A stretch of 64,000 bases of DNA from positions 312,501 to 376,500 of the forward strand of contig NZ_JAFEJA010000002.1 of the NCBI RefSeq assembly GCF_016919245.1, read 5' to 3'. The notes beneath the pieces were generated by a model. It did not search any database and had not been told where the DNA came from. It was given only the letters and a program-made list of their open reading frames with translations. The position numbers and the translations under genes were made by a program. This DNA is from Streptomyces zhihengii. GTDB lineage: Bacteria; Actinomycetota; Actinomycetes; Streptomycetales; Streptomycetaceae. Below are positions 11,189 to 20,253 of this stretch, one piece after another. How positions within the stretch are numbered: the first letter of the stretch is position 1; each line of letters starts with the position of its first letter.

Positions 11189-11782
11189 GTGAGAAGCAGC
11201 GGCGACAGTACGGCTGGGGGCGGCCCCGGAATTCCGGTGGAAGGCGGGCCGTATCCGCTGCACGACGGCGCGGCCGACCCCTCGCCCGACACCATCGGCT
11301 ACCGCGGTCCCACCGCGTGCGCGGCGGCGGGCATCACCTATCGGCAGCTCGACTACTGGGCGCGCACGGGGCTCGTCGAGCCGAGTGTGCGGGCCGCCTA
11401 CGGCTCGGGCACCCAGCGGCTGTACAGCTTCCGCGACGTCGTGGTGCTCAAGATCGTCAAGCGTTTCCTGGACACCGGTGTCGCGCTCCAGAACATCCGC
11501 GCCGCGGTCCAGCATCTGCGGGCCCGCGGATTCAGGGACCTGGAGCGGATGACGCTGATGAGCGACGGCGCCACCGTCTACGAGTGCTCGTCCCCCGACG
11601 AGGTGGTCGACCTGCTCCAGGGCGGCCAGGGGATCTTCGGGATCGCCGTGGGCGTGGTGTGGCGGGACGTCGAGGCGGCCCTGTCCCAGCTCCACGGCGA
11701 ACGGGTGGACACCGGCGAGACCCTGGTCGGGAACAACCCCGCCGACGAACTGGCCAGACGCCGGCAGAACCGGGCGGTCTGA
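11189..11782 (+). CDS. MerR-family regulator (Rv1830 type)
   Basis: A 197-residue MerR protein. A low-complexity head (about 40 residues) leads into the helix-turn-helix AAAGITYRQLDYWARTGLV and the wing with GTQRLYSFRDVVVLKIVKR. A helical C-terminal half follows, with the conserved GQGIFGIAVGVVWRDVE. The start is GTG 11189, because GGAGG (11179-11183) lies 5 nt before it; the frame is open upstream to 11111 but that part overlaps the promoter. It corresponds to Rv1830, which in mycobacteria lies between the DUF151 gene and gcvB. It is the last gene of the garA-type island here before dinB. Targets are unknown. Confidence 0.88.
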   Translation: MRSSGDSTAGGGPGIPVEGGPYPLHDGAADPSPDTIGYRGPTACAAAGITYRQLDYWARTGLVEPSVRAAYGSGTQRLYSFRDVVVLKIVKRFLDTGVALQNIRAAVQHLRARGFRDLERMTLMSDGATVYECSSPDEVVDLLQGGQGIFGIAVGVVWRDVEAALSQLHGERVDTGETLVGNNPADELARRRQNRAV

Positions 11783-11784
11783 CG

Positions 11785-11836
11785 ACGCCCCCTTCCCGCC
11801 GCCGGCCGCGAGGTCCCGGCGGCGGGAAGGGGGCGT
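11785..11836 (+). terminator. Strong terminator after the second merR gene
   Basis: A perfect 21-bp inverted repeat (11785-11805 with 11816-11836) and a 10-nt loop, beginning 3 nt after the stop codon. One of the strongest hairpins in the window. It ends the garA/merR block before dinB. Confidence 0.88.
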
Positions 11837-11865
11837 TGTCGGTGGTGTGAGGGAGCATCGGTGGT

Positions 11866-13341
11866 GTGAGATCCGCGCCGACGATCCTGCATCTGGACAT
11901 GGATGCCTTCTACGCCGCTGCCGAGCAGGCGGCGAAGCCGTCGCTGCGCGGCAAGGCCGTGGTCGTCGGCGGACTCGGGCCGCGCGGTGTGGTGGCCACC
12001 GCCTCGTACGAGGCCCGGCGCTTCGGGGTGCACTCGGCGATGCCGACGGCCCAGGCCCGGCGCCTCGCGCCGAACGCCGCGTACCTGGTGCCCCGCTTCT
12101 CCCTCTACCGCTCGGTCAGCGAGCAGGTCATGGAGCTGCTGGGCCGGCTGTCGCCGCTGGTCGAGCCGCTCAGCCTGGACGAGGCGTTCGTCGATCTGGA
12201 GGCCGGCGGCACCGCGCACGACGCGGTGACGGCACGGGCCACGGGTGAGCGGCTGCGGGCCGACATCCGGGCGGTGACCGGACTGAGCGGATCGGTCGGG
12301 CTCGCGGGGTCCAAGATGCTGGCGAAGATCGCCTCCGAGCAGGCCAAGCCGGACGGGCTCGTGCTGATCGAGCCCGGTACCGAACGCGACCTGCTCGGCC
12401 CGCTGACCGTCCGCACCCTGCCCGGTGTGGGGCCGGCGACCGGCGAGCACCTGAGGCGGGCCGGGATGACCACGGTGTCCGACCTCGCCGAGGCCGGTGA
12501 GGACGAACTCGTGCGCCTGCTGGGCAGGGCCCACGGGGCGGCCCTCTTCCGGATGGCGCTCGGCCACGACGACCGGCCGGTGGTCGCCGAGCGGGACGCC
12601 AAGTCGGTGTCCGTCGAGGACACCTTCGACGTCGACCTGCACGACCGGGTGCGGGTGCGCACCGAGGTGGACCGGCTCGCCGAGCGGTGTGTGCAGCGTC
12701 TGCGGGCCGGCGGCCACTCCGGGCGCACCATCGTGCTGAAGGTCCGCCGGTACGACTTCTCCACGCTGACCCGGTCCGAGACGCTGCGCGGGCCGACCGA
12801 CGACCCCGCCGTGGTGCGGGAGGCGGCCGGCCGGCTGCTGGAGTCGGTGGACACCACCGGGGGAGTGCGGCTGCTCGGCGTCGGCGTCACGGGCCTCGCC
12901 GACTACACCCAGGAGGACCTCTTCGCCCAGGCCGCCGCCGCGCTCGCGGAACCGGCCGCCGAAGCGGCCGGGGAGGGGCCGGAGCCCCGCCCCGCCGCCG
13001 GCACCCAGGCTCCGGCCGCGGAGCCGGCCGCCCCGGAGGACGGGCCGGAGCCGCCGGCCGAGCGGCACTGGTCGGCCGGGCAGGACGTGCTCCACGCCGA
13101 GCTGGGGCCCGGCTGGGTGCAGGGCAGCGGGGTCGGCCGGGTGACCGTGCGCTTCGAGGTGCCCGGTTCGGCGCCCGGCCGGGTGCGCACCTTCCGCGTG
13201 GACGATGAGGCCCTCCGGCCCGCCGAGCCGCTGCCGCTCGTCGGGGCCCCCGCCGAGGAGGCAGGGGGCACGGGCGGTGCGGCCCCCGCCGAGGAGGCAC
13301 GGGGGACGGGCGGTGCGGCCCTCGCCGCGGGGCGCGACTGA
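11866..13341 (+). CDS. dinB: DNA polymerase IV with C-terminal extension
   Basis: A Y-family translesion polymerase. The catalytic acids are present: D11 and D13 in HLDMDAFYAAAE and D105/E106 in SLDEAFVDL. The palm, fingers, thumb and little-finger regions fill residues 1 to about 360. About 130 further residues follow. An A/E/P-rich linker leads to a small domain (about 400-458, from HWSAGQDVLHAELGPGWV to RTFRVDDEAL) that resembles the Tudor-like C-terminal domain of UvrD/PcrA helicases. The last 30 residues are repetitive A/G/E. The total of 491 residues is longer than the roughly 350 of E. coli DinB. No beta-clamp peptide is obvious at the very end. The start is GTG 11866. Confidence 0.93.
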   Translation: MRSAPTILHLDMDAFYAAAEQAAKPSLRGKAVVVGGLGPRGVVATASYEARRFGVHSAMPTAQARRLAPNAAYLVPRFSLYRSVSEQVMELLGRLSPLVEPLSLDEAFVDLEAGGTAHDAVTARATGERLRADIRAVTGLSGSVGLAGSKMLAKIASEQAKPDGLVLIEPGTERDLLGPLTVRTLPGVGPATGEHLRRAGMTTVSDLAEAGEDELVRLLGRAHGAALFRMALGHDDRPVVAERDAKSVSVEDTFDVDLHDRVRVRTEVDRLAERCVQRLRAGGHSGRTIVLKVRRYDFSTLTRSETLRGPTDDPAVVREAAGRLLESVDTTGGVRLLGVGVTGLADYTQEDLFAQAAAALAEPAAEAAGEGPEPRPAAGTQAPAAEPAAPEDGPEPPAERHWSAGQDVLHAELGPGWVQGSGVGRVTVRFEVPGSAPGRVRTFRVDDEALRPAEPLPLVGAPAEEAGGTGGAAPAEEARGTGGAALAAGRD

Positions 13342-13364
13342 GGGGCCCGCCCGGGGAGGCGGGG

Positions 13365-13745
13365 TCAGTCCTCCTGGCCGGCTATGCGGCCGAAGGAGGT
13401 GTCGCCGGACGCCTGCGCCGGCGACGGCGGGGCGGCGAGGTCCAGCCCGTAGTGGTGGTAGAGCTGGAGTTCCTGTTCGGGGGAGAGATGGCGGCCGACG
13501 CCGAAGTCCGGGGCGTCCTTGATCAGGCCCCGCTCGTACGGCACGTGGAGCGCGTTGTCGACGATCTCGCTCGGTTCGAGGGGGACGAAGGCGTCCCGGC
13601 TGAAGAGTCCCGTACGGACGGCCGCCCACTCGGGGACGCCGGTCGCGTCGTCGAGGTACACCTCGTCGACGGTCCCGATCTTGTGGCCGCTGCGGTCGAA
13701 CGCCTTGCGGCCGATCAGGCTGCGCGGATCGATGTCGGTCTGCAC
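13365..13745 (-). CDS. PRC-barrel domain protein
   Basis: A 126-residue soluble protein with an N-terminal PRC-barrel (about residues 5-75: LIGRKAFDRSGHKIGTVDEVYLDD, read in two parts, then the FVPL motif). A short helical tail ends in QELQLYHHYGLDL. PRC-barrel proteins of this size are common in Streptomyces, and their partners are largely unknown; the fold is related to the RimM and photosynthetic reaction-centre H domains. It faces dinB, and only 23 bp with a 6-bp stem (13346-13363) separate the two stops. Upstream, it diverges from the glycine riboswitch. Confidence 0.85.
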   Translation of the reverse strand: MQTDIDPRSLIGRKAFDRSGHKIGTVDEVYLDDATGVPEWAAVRTGLFSRDAFVPLEPSEIVDNALHVPYERGLIKDAPDFGVGRHLSPEQELQLYHHYGLDLAAPPSPAQASGDTSFGRIAGQED

Positions 13746-13862
13746 GGTCCCTCCAACAGGTCGCCACTGCTCCTGTGACTACGAAAGGGCACAACGCAGG
13801 TGTCGGCCACTCGGGGGACCGGCCCGGACACGCTGGTACCCTGGCAAGCGGCTGCTGACCCC

Positions 13863-14072
13863 GTGCGGGAGAGTCCACCGGTGAGATACCCGCCGGCGGC
13901 GCCGAAGGAGCAAATCCTCCCCGGAATCTCTCAGGCCCCTGTACCGCACGGACGAGGTCACTCTGGAAAGCAGAGCGGGCGTCGGACGGCATCCGCTCTC
14001 ACCGACGGTGAAAGCCGGTGCGCTCTTCGTGACGCCCGGTGAAACTCTCAGGTTGAGATGACAGAGGGGGAG
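13863..14072 (+). promoter_or_regulatory. Tandem glycine riboswitch (two gcvT-type aptamers)
   Basis: Two glycine-binding aptamers in series. The first runs from GCGGGAGAG through GCGCCGAAGGAGCAA and CTCTCAGGCCCC to CACTCTGGAAAGCAGAG (about 13863-13980). The second follows with CACCGACGGTGAAAGCCGGTG and the paired GAAACTCTCAGG ... GACAGAGGGGG (about 13995-14072). These are the invariant blocks of the class. Tandem glycine riboswitches normally switch glycine-degradation genes on when glycine is high, and this one lies 64 bp before gcvP. No clear terminator stem lies between aptamer and gene, so control may act on translation or by another mechanism. Confidence 0.93.
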
Positions 14073-14135
14073 GCCGTCCGGGCATCCGCGCCGTGATGCC
14101 CCTCGCAGGTCGTACAAGACCAGGAGGCCTCCCAC

Positions 14136-17021
14136 ATGACCGCCAACCGCACTCCGCTGACCGAGCTGGAGCGGGGCATCCCCTTCGAGCAGCGTCACAT
14201 CGGCCCCGACGCCGCCGCCCAGGCCAAGATGCTCGCCCAGGTGGGCTACGGCTCCCTCGACGAACTCACCGCCGCGGCCGTGCCGGACGTGATCAAGAGC
14301 ACCGAGGCCCTCGATCTGCCCGAGGCGCTCACCGAGGCCGGCGTCCTCGCCGAGCTGCGCGGGCTCGCCGACCGCAACCAGGTGCTCGCGCCCATGATCG
14401 GCCTCGGCTACCACGGCACCTTCACGCCCCCGGTCATCCTGCGCAACGTCATGGAGAACCCGGCCTGGTACACCGCGTACACGCCGTACCAGCCGGAGAT
14501 CTCGCAGGGCCGGCTGGAGGCGCTGCTGAACTTCCAGACCGTCGTGGCCGACCTCGCCGGGCTGCCCACCTCCGGCGCCTCGCTGCTGGACGAGGGCACC
14601 GCCGCGGCCGAGGCCATGTCCCTCGCCCGCCGCGTCGGCAAGGTCAAGGACGGTGTCTTCCTGGTCGACGCCGACACCCTCCCGCAGACGATCGCCGTCA
14701 TCGAGACCCGCGCCGAGCCGACCGGTGTCGAGGTCGTCGTCGCCGATCTCACCGACGGCATCCCCGCGGACATCGCCGAGCGCGGCGTCTTCGGCGTGCT
14801 GCTCCAGTACCCGGGCGCCTCCGGCGCCGTGCGCGACCTGCGGACCCTGATCGAGGCGGCCCACGGGCTCGGCGCCGTCGTCACCGTCGCGGCCGACCTG
14901 CTCGCGCTCACCCTGCTCACCTCGCCGGGCGAGCTGGGCGCGGACATCGCCGTCGGCACCACCCAGCGCTTCGGCGTCCCGATGGGCTTCGGCGGCCCGC
15001 ACGCCGGCTACATGGCCGTGCGCGAGAAGTTCGCCCGCAGCCTGCCCGGCCGCCTCGTCGGCGTCTCCGTCGACGCCGACGGCAACAAGGCCTACCGGCT
15101 CGCGCTCCAGACCCGCGAGCAGCACATCCGCCGGGAGAAGGCCACCAGCAACATCTGCACCGCCCAGGTGCTGCTCGCCGTGATGGCCGGCATGTACGCC
15201 GTCTACCACGGCCCCGACGGCCTGCGGGCGATCGCCGAGCGTACCCACCGCTACGCCGCCGTCCTCGCCGACGGTCTGCGGGCCGGCGGTGTGGAGGTCG
15301 TCCACGGCGCCTTCTTCGACACCGTCACCGCGCGGGTGCCCGGCCGGGCCGCCGACGTGGTGGCCGCGGCCCGTGAGGGCGGCGTCAACCTGCGCCTCGT
15401 CGACGCCGACCACGTCTCCGCCGCCTGCGACGAGACCACCGGCCGGGCCCAGCTCGCCGCCGTGTGGGCCGCCTTCGGCGTGAGCGCCGACGCCGGGGAG
15501 CTGGACGCGGCGGGCGCCGACGCGCTGCCCGCCGGGCTGCTGCGCACCGACGACTACCTGACCCACCCCGTCTTCCACCAGCACCGTTCCGAGACCGCGA
15601 TGCTGCGCTACCTGCGCCGTCTCGCCGACCGCGACTACGCGCTGGACCGGGGCATGATCCCGCTCGGCTCCTGCACGATGAAGCTGAACGCCACCACCGA
15701 GATGGAGCCGGTCACCTGGCCGGAGTTCGGCCAGATCCACCCCTTCGCCCCGGTGGAGCAGGCGCAGGGCTATCTGACGCTGATCACCGAGCTGGAGGAG
15801 CGTCTCGCCGAGGTCACCGGCTACGACAAGGTCTCCCTCCAGCCGAACGCCGGCTCCCAGGGCGAACTCGCCGGCCTGCTCGCGGTGCGCGCCTACCACC
15901 GCGCGAACGGCGACGACCAGCGCACCGTCTGCCTGATCCCGTCGTCGGCGCACGGCACCAACGCCGCCAGCGCGGTGATGGCCGGGATGAAGGTCGTCGT
16001 CGTGAAGACGGCCGACGACGGCGAGATCGACGTCGAGGACCTGCGGGCGAAGATCGAGCAGTACCGCGACGAGCTCTCGGTGCTGATGATCACCTACCCG
16101 TCCACCCACGGTGTGTTCGAGGAGCACGTCGCCGACATCTGCGCGCAGGTGCACGACGCCGGCGGCCAGGTGTACGTGGACGGCGCCAACCTCAACGCGC
16201 TGGTCGGGCTCGCGAAGCCGGGCCGGTTCGGCGGCGACGTCTCGCACCTGAACCTGCACAAGACGTTCTGCATCCCGCACGGCGGCGGCGGCCCGGGTGT
16301 CGGCCCGGTCGCGGTGCGCTCGCACCTCGCCCCCTACCTGCCCAACCACCCGCTCCAGCCGACGGCGGGGCCCGCGACGGGCGTCGGCCCGATCTCCGCG
16401 GCTCCCTGGGGCTCGGCGGGCATCCTGCCGATCTCCTGGGCCTACGTGCGCCTGATGGGCGGCGAGGGGCTCAAGCGCGCCACCCAGGTCGCCGTGCTGG
16501 CGGCCAACTACATCGCCAAGCGCCTGGAGCCGCACTACCCCGTGCTCTACACCGGTCCCGCGGGGCTGGTCGCGCACGAGTGCATCGTCGACCTGCGGCC
16601 GCTGTCGAAGGCGACCGGGGTCAGCGTCGACGACATCGCCAAGCGTCTGATCGACTACGGCTTCCACGCGCCGACGATGTCGTTCCCGGTGGCGGGCACG
16701 CTCATGATCGAGCCGACCGAGAGCGAGGACCTGGGCGAGCTCGACCGTTTCTGCGACACGATGATCGCGATCCGCGCCGAGATCGAGAAGGTCGCGTCGG
16801 GCGAGTGGCCCGCCGAGGACAACCCGCTGCGCAACGCGCCCCACACGGCCGCCGCGCTGGGCGGTGCGTGGGACCACGCCTACAGCCGTGACGTCGCGGT
16901 CTTCCCGGCCGGGGTGAGCGCCGCGGACAAGTACTGGCCGCCGGTCCGCCGTATCGACGGCGCCTTCGGCGACCGCAACCTCGTCTGCTCCTGCCCGCCG
17001 CTGGACGAGTACGAGGGCTGA
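14136..17021 (+). CDS. gcvP: Glycine dehydrogenase (aminomethyl-transferring), P protein
   Basis: Decarboxylating P protein of the glycine cleavage system, a PLP enzyme that passes the aminomethyl group to lipoyl GcvH. The protein has 961 residues, the full length of the fused homodimeric type with both halves. The PLP lysine is K709 in [16 protein letters not shown]. Conserved [13 protein letters not shown] (LGSCTMKLN near 510) and [11 protein letters not shown] motifs are also present. AGGAGG at 14122-14127 sets the ATG start. The gene is alone: gcvT and gcvH are not in the window, so they must lie elsewhere. Regulation is by the riboswitch just upstream. Confidence 0.97.
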   Translation: MTANRTPLTELERGIPFEQRHIGPDAAAQAKMLAQVGYGSLDELTAAAVPDVIKSTEALDLPEALTEAGVLAELRGLADRNQVLAPMIGLGYHGTFTPPVILRNVMENPAWYTAYTPYQPEISQGRLEALLNFQTVVADLAGLPTSGASLLDEGTAAAEAMSLARRVGKVKDGVFLVDADTLPQTIAVIETRAEPTGVEVVVADLTDGIPADIAERGVFGVLLQYPGASGAVRDLRTLIEAAHGLGAVVTVAADLLALTLLTSPGELGADIAVGTTQRFGVPMGFGGPHAGYMAVREKFARSLPGRLVGVSVDADGNKAYRLALQTREQHIRREKATSNICTAQVLLAVMAGMYAVYHGPDGLRAIAERTHRYAAVLADGLRAGGVEVVHGAFFDTVTARVPGRAADVVAAAREGGVNLRLVDADHVSAACDETTGRAQLAAVWAAFGVSADAGELDAAGADALPAGLLRTDDYLTHPVFHQHRSETAMLRYLRRLADRDYALDRGMIPLGSCTMKLNATTEMEPVTWPEFGQIHPFAPVEQAQGYLTLITELEERLAEVTGYDKVSLQPNAGSQGELAGLLAVRAYHRANGDDQRTVCLIPSSAHGTNAASAVMAGMKVVVVKTADDGEIDVEDLRAKIEQYRDELSVLMITYPSTHGVFEEHVADICAQVHDAGGQVYVDGANLNALVGLAKPGRFGGDVSHLNLHKTFCIPHGGGGPGVGPVAVRSHLAPYLPNHPLQPTAGPATGVGPISAAPWGSAGILPISWAYVRLMGGEGLKRATQVAVLAANYIAKRLEPHYPVLYTGPAGLVAHECIVDLRPLSKATGVSVDDIAKRLIDYGFHAPTMSFPVAGTLMIEPTESEDLGELDRFCDTMIAIRAEIEKVASGEWPAEDNPLRNAPHTAAALGGAWDHAYSRDVAVFPAGVSAADKYWPPVRRIDGAFGDRNLVCSCPPLDEYEG

Positions 17022-17030
17022 CGGGCGCCC

Positions 17031-17102
17031 CGGCACGGGCCGGGGGACATGCGTCGGGGCCGGTGCGGAGACTTCTCTCCGGGCCGGCCCCCGGTCGTGC
17101 CG
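17031..17102 (+). terminator. Large hairpin after gcvP
   Basis: A long inverted repeat with one bulge: CGGCACGGGCCGGGGG pairs with CCCCCGGTCGTGCCG across a 40-nt inner region. It lies between the stops of two convergent genes and probably terminates both. Confidence 0.65.
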
Positions 17103-17115
17103 CGGCTCGCCGCGA

Positions 17116-17322
17116 CTACGCCGCCGTCACCACGTGACCCGCCTCCAGCGGGCGCCGCGGCGCGATGACCTGGCCGTCGGGCAGCAGCTCGCCCGTGTCC
17201 TCGAAGAGGAGCACCCCGTTGCACAGAAGGCTCCAGCCCTGTTCCGGGTGGTGGGCCACCAGGCGGGCCGCCTCACGGTCGGCGGAGTCGGCTGTCGGAC
17301 ACGCTGGCTGGTGCTGGCACAT
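17116..17322 (-). CDS. DUF5999 small conserved protein
   Basis: A 68-residue protein starting MCQHQPACPTADSADREAA and continuing through HHPEQGWSLLCNGVLLFEDTGE, the recognisable body of the DUF5999 family, which is very common in Streptomyces. Cys and His are concentrated at the N-terminus (C2, H4, C8), which hints at metal binding, but no function is known. The same frame is open upstream; an alternative start MNTSSSRS would add about 20 residues and has a G-rich site (GGGGGG) before it. I kept the shorter form because it is the family's usual start. Confidence 0.78.
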   Translation of the reverse strand: MCQHQPACPTADSADREAARLVAHHPEQGWSLLCNGVLLFEDTGELLPDGQVIAPRRPLEAGHVVTAA

Positions 17323-17577
17323 GGATGGGTTCTTTCGCTGCGTCGTGGTGAGTGTGCTGCGGCTCGATGAGGTGTTCATGGCCGCCCCCCGTATCTGTCG
17401 GTCCGGTTCCAGTGTTCCCCCGCGGAGGTCGTTCCGCAGGGATTTCACAGCAGCTCTTCCTACTGATTGATGACGCATCACTCACGAGGACGGTTCAGCG
17501 TGACCATGCCGTCCTTTCGGGGGGTTGGGAGTGGTCACAAGGGGCTAGTCACTTCGGGGCACCCTCCGGGCACCAGT
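17323..17577. other. Gene-free stretch upstream of the DUF5999 gene
   Basis: About 250 bp. It is less GC-rich than its surroundings and must carry the promoter of the minus-strand DUF5999 gene. The DUF5999 frame stays open through part of it, so a longer protein is possible. No other gene, repeat or RNA could be supported. Confidence 0.4.
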
Positions 17578-17607
17578 ACGCCCCGCGACCGGGCGGTCGC
17601 GGGGCGT
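17578..17607 (-). terminator. Terminator of the 17629-18225 gene
   Basis: A perfect 13-bp inverted repeat with a GGGC loop, 21 nt past the minus-strand stop codon at 17629. Confidence 0.82.
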
Positions 17608-17628
17608 GCGGGGCGGGGCCGGGCCGTC

Positions 17629-18225
17629 TCAGGCGGCCGGCGAGTCGAGCAGCGCGGGCGCCGCCGGTGCGAGCCGCAGGGTCAGCAGCGGCAGCAGATC
17701 GGCCGCCCGGCGCGGCAGATGGGCCGCGATCCCCGGCGGCGCGGGCGCCAGCGGCACCAGGACGTCGGCCGCGTGCAGGGTGCCCGCGGCCGGGTCGGCG
17801 TCGGTGTCCGCGTGCAGCCACAGCGTCAGCATGTAGAGCTCCGGCACGGACAGCAGCCGGGGCTGGCCGTGCGCGCCCGTGGACTCGGCCTGGCGCAGGG
17901 CCAGTTCCGTCGACGCGAGATAGGGCCCCTCGAAGAAGTGCGAGAAGGCCCATCCGTCGGCGGTCGGGACGGTGTCCGCGGCGGCGACGACGCCGTCGCC
18001 GCCGCGGATCAGGAATCTCCACCCGGCGAGCCGGGTGACCGGTACGCCGTCGCTCGGGACGATCCGGTCGAGCACATGGACCGGGAGCGGGAGTTCGGGG
18101 CTCAGCGGTCCCTGGACGGACCGCAGAGCGGGGGTCGGAGCCTCACGGACTGCCGTGGGAGAACCGAGTGCTGCGAGAACGCTGCGCAGGGCGGGCGCGG
18201 GGGCCGAAAGGACATGCAGCGGCAT
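17629..18225 (-). CDS. Conserved hypothetical protein
   Basis: A 198-residue protein with normal actinomycete codon bias. Its sequence is rich in A, L and P with no signal peptide or membrane helix. A central stretch (about 65-135: RFLIRGGDGVVAAADT, FSHFFEGPYLASTELALRQAE) looks folded, and a proline-rich tail ends in LLDSPAA. I do not recognise the family. GAGAGG about 10 nt before the ATG is a usable ribosome site. It stands alone between two non-coding regions and has its own terminator. The divergent neighbour is the GCS2-family ligase almost 500 bp away. Confidence 0.65.
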   Translation of the reverse strand: MPLHVLSAPAPALRSVLAALGSPTAVREAPTPALRSVQGPLSPELPLPVHVLDRIVPSDGVPVTRLAGWRFLIRGGDGVVAAADTVPTADGWAFSHFFEGPYLASTELALRQAESTGAHGQPRLLSVPELYMLTLWLHADTDADPAAGTLHAADVLVPLAPAPPGIAAHLPRRAADLLPLLTLRLAPAAPALLDSPAA

Positions 18226-18717
18226 GGTGGGTCGCCTCTCACTCAGGAGACACGGTGATGCGGGGAGGTGCGGACGGCGCTGTCGGCATGGGGGCCGCGC
18301 GGGGCCGGGAAGACCGCCGGGCGCCGACTGTCGGCCCGTCAGCGGAGTTTATACGACGTGTGTTCACACGGTGTTTCCGCTAGCCGTCGCGCGCATTTCC
18401 CGCAAGGCGAATACCGGTCCGCCGAACGCCCGCTTTTCCGGGGCGTATGCACCGTGTGCCCGCCATGGCCTGCGGTTTTTCGCGCGGCGTGGTAGGCCGA
18501 ATCCCGTCCGTGTTTTACGCCACGTACGGACGGTGTAAATGACCCGGGCAGTGCGCTCCGGAATGTGCCGCCGGAATGTGCCCCGCGGGGGCTGACTCCA
18601 GCCTATCCGCACAGGACCTGCTCCGGGGACGTTACGGATCAAAGAGTCTGGGCATTATCGTTCAGGACACGAGCGGCCCACGCCTGGTGGGATGCCCAGT
18701 CGAGGAGGGACGCTTCG
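18226..18717. promoter_or_regulatory. Long intergenic region with two inverted repeats
   Basis: A 492-bp region between divergent genes with locally low G+C. It holds a 6-bp-arm palindrome CGTGTG-TT-CACACG (18357-18370) and a hairpin CCGTCCGT ... ACGGACGG (18504-18511 with 18526-18533). The loop region of the hairpin belongs to a second imperfect dyad (TTTACGCC ... GGTGTAAA, 18514-18539). No credible gene is seen. It probably contains both promoters and one or more operators. Confidence 0.5.
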
Positions 18718-20226
18718 ATGGGGGAGAAGGTCGCGGCGGGCGGATTCGACCTGTCCGATCGGCAGCGGTACCGGCGCAAGCTGCAGCAGTGCCTGGCGGG
18801 ACTGGCGAGACTGCTGGCGGACAAGAGGTTCGACAGGCCCCGGAATCTCATGGGCCTGGAGATCGAGCTGAATCTCGCGGGAGCCGACGGCATGCCGAGG
18901 ATGGTGAATGCGGACGTCCTCTCGCGCATCGCGAGCAGTGATTTCCAGACGGAGCTCGGAATGTTCAATCTGGAAGTGAACATCGCTCCGCACCGGCTCG
19001 ACGGACATGTTCTCGATCAGCTCGCAGAGGAGCTGCGCACCGGCCTCGGATATGCCGAACGCAAGGCGTCGGAAGCGGGCTCGGGGATCGTGATGATCGG
19101 AATCCTGCCGACACTCGGCGAGGATGATCTGGTATCCGCGAACCTCTCGGACGTCGATCGCTACACCCTTCTCAACGATCAGATCGTGGCGGCGCGCGGA
19201 GAGGAGTTCACGCTCGACATATCGGGGGTCGAGAGCCTGAGCTGCACCTCGTCCTCGATCGCCCCCGAATCCGCCTGCACCTCCGTCCAGCTGCACCTCC
19301 AGGTGACCCCGGCCCGCTTCGCCGACGTGTGGAACGCGGCGCAGGCGGTGGCGGCCGTCCAGGTCGCGGTCGGCGCCAACTCGCCGTTCCTGTTCGGCAA
19401 GGAGCTGTGGCGGGAGTCGCGGCCGCCCCTGTTCGAGCAGGCCACCGACACCCGCCCGCCCGAACTCCGGGCACAGGGCGTGCGCCCGAGGACCTGGTTC
19501 GGGGAGCGCTGGGTGGACTCCGCGTACGACCTCTTCGAGGAGAACCTGCGCTACTACCCCCCGCTGCTGCCCATCTGCGACGACGAGGACCCCCTGCGGG
19601 TGCTGGACGACGGAGGCGTCCCGGGGCTGCGGGAGCTCGTCCTGCACAACGGGACGGTCTACCGGTGGAACCGCCCGGTCTACGGGGTCGTCGACGGGGT
19701 GCCGCATCTGCGCGTCGAGAACCGGGTGCTGCCCGCCGGGCCCACCGTGGCCGACGTGATCGCCAACGCGGCCTTCTACTACGGCCTGGTCCGCGCCCTC
19801 GCCGAGGAGGCCCGGCCGGTGTGGTCCCGGCTGCCCTTCGAGGCGGCGCACCGGAACTTCGACACCGCCTGCCGGTACGGCATCGACGCCGAGCTGGAGT
19901 GGCCGCGCCCGGGGCGGGGCGGGGTCACCACCGTCCCCGTGGTCAAGCTCGTCCGCGACGAACTGCTGCCGCTCGCCGCGGCGGGTCTGGACGCGTGGAA
20001 CATCGAGCCGGCCGACCGCGACCGCTACCTCGGCATCATCGAGGAGCGCTGCCGGCGCCGGATCAACGGAGCCTCCTGGCAGGCGGACACCTTCCACCGG
20101 GCACGGGAGGCCGGGCTCCCCAGGGACGCCGCGCTCGCGGCCACCACCCGGCGCTACAGCGAACTGATGCGGGAGGGCCGCCCGGTGCACACCTGGGAGG
20201 TGGGCTTCCCCGGCACGGGCGGATGA
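18718..20226 (+). CDS. Glutamate-cysteine ligase (GCS2) family protein
   Basis: A 502-residue protein of the GCS2 carboxylate-amine ligase family, which makes gamma-glutamyl or similar amide bonds with ATP. Family landmarks include GLEIELNL near residue 43, ELGMFNLEVNIAP near 80-90, the SCTSSSIAPESACTSVQLHLQV block in the middle, and a C-terminal VVKLVRDELLPLA. Start ATG 18718 is fixed by GAGGAGGGA (18702-18710); the open frame reaching back to 18565 lacks one. Streptomyces use mycothiol rather than glutathione, and the ergothioneine ligase EgtA sits in a different gene cluster, so the real substrate is uncertain. The gene is a single unit. Confidence 0.82.
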   Translation: MGEKVAAGGFDLSDRQRYRRKLQQCLAGLARLLADKRFDRPRNLMGLEIELNLAGADGMPRMVNADVLSRIASSDFQTELGMFNLEVNIAPHRLDGHVLDQLAEELRTGLGYAERKASEAGSGIVMIGILPTLGEDDLVSANLSDVDRYTLLNDQIVAARGEEFTLDISGVESLSCTSSSIAPESACTSVQLHLQVTPARFADVWNAAQAVAAVQVAVGANSPFLFGKELWRESRPPLFEQATDTRPPELRAQGVRPRTWFGERWVDSAYDLFEENLRYYPPLLPICDDEDPLRVLDDGGVPGLRELVLHNGTVYRWNRPVYGVVDGVPHLRVENRVLPAGPTVADVIANAAFYYGLVRALAEEARPVWSRLPFEAAHRNFDTACRYGIDAELEWPRPGRGGVTTVPVVKLVRDELLPLAAAGLDAWNIEPADRDRYLGIIEERCRRRINGASWQADTFHRAREAGLPRDAALAATTRRYSELMREGRPVHTWEVGFPGTGG

Positions 20227-20253
20227 CGCGGCCGGGCCGCCCGGGCCGGGCCG

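Noticed and set aside
13779..17036. A 1085-codon open frame on the minus strand opposite gcvP and the riboswitch
   Set aside because: It crosses a riboswitch and the antisense of gcvP and has no recognisable domain.
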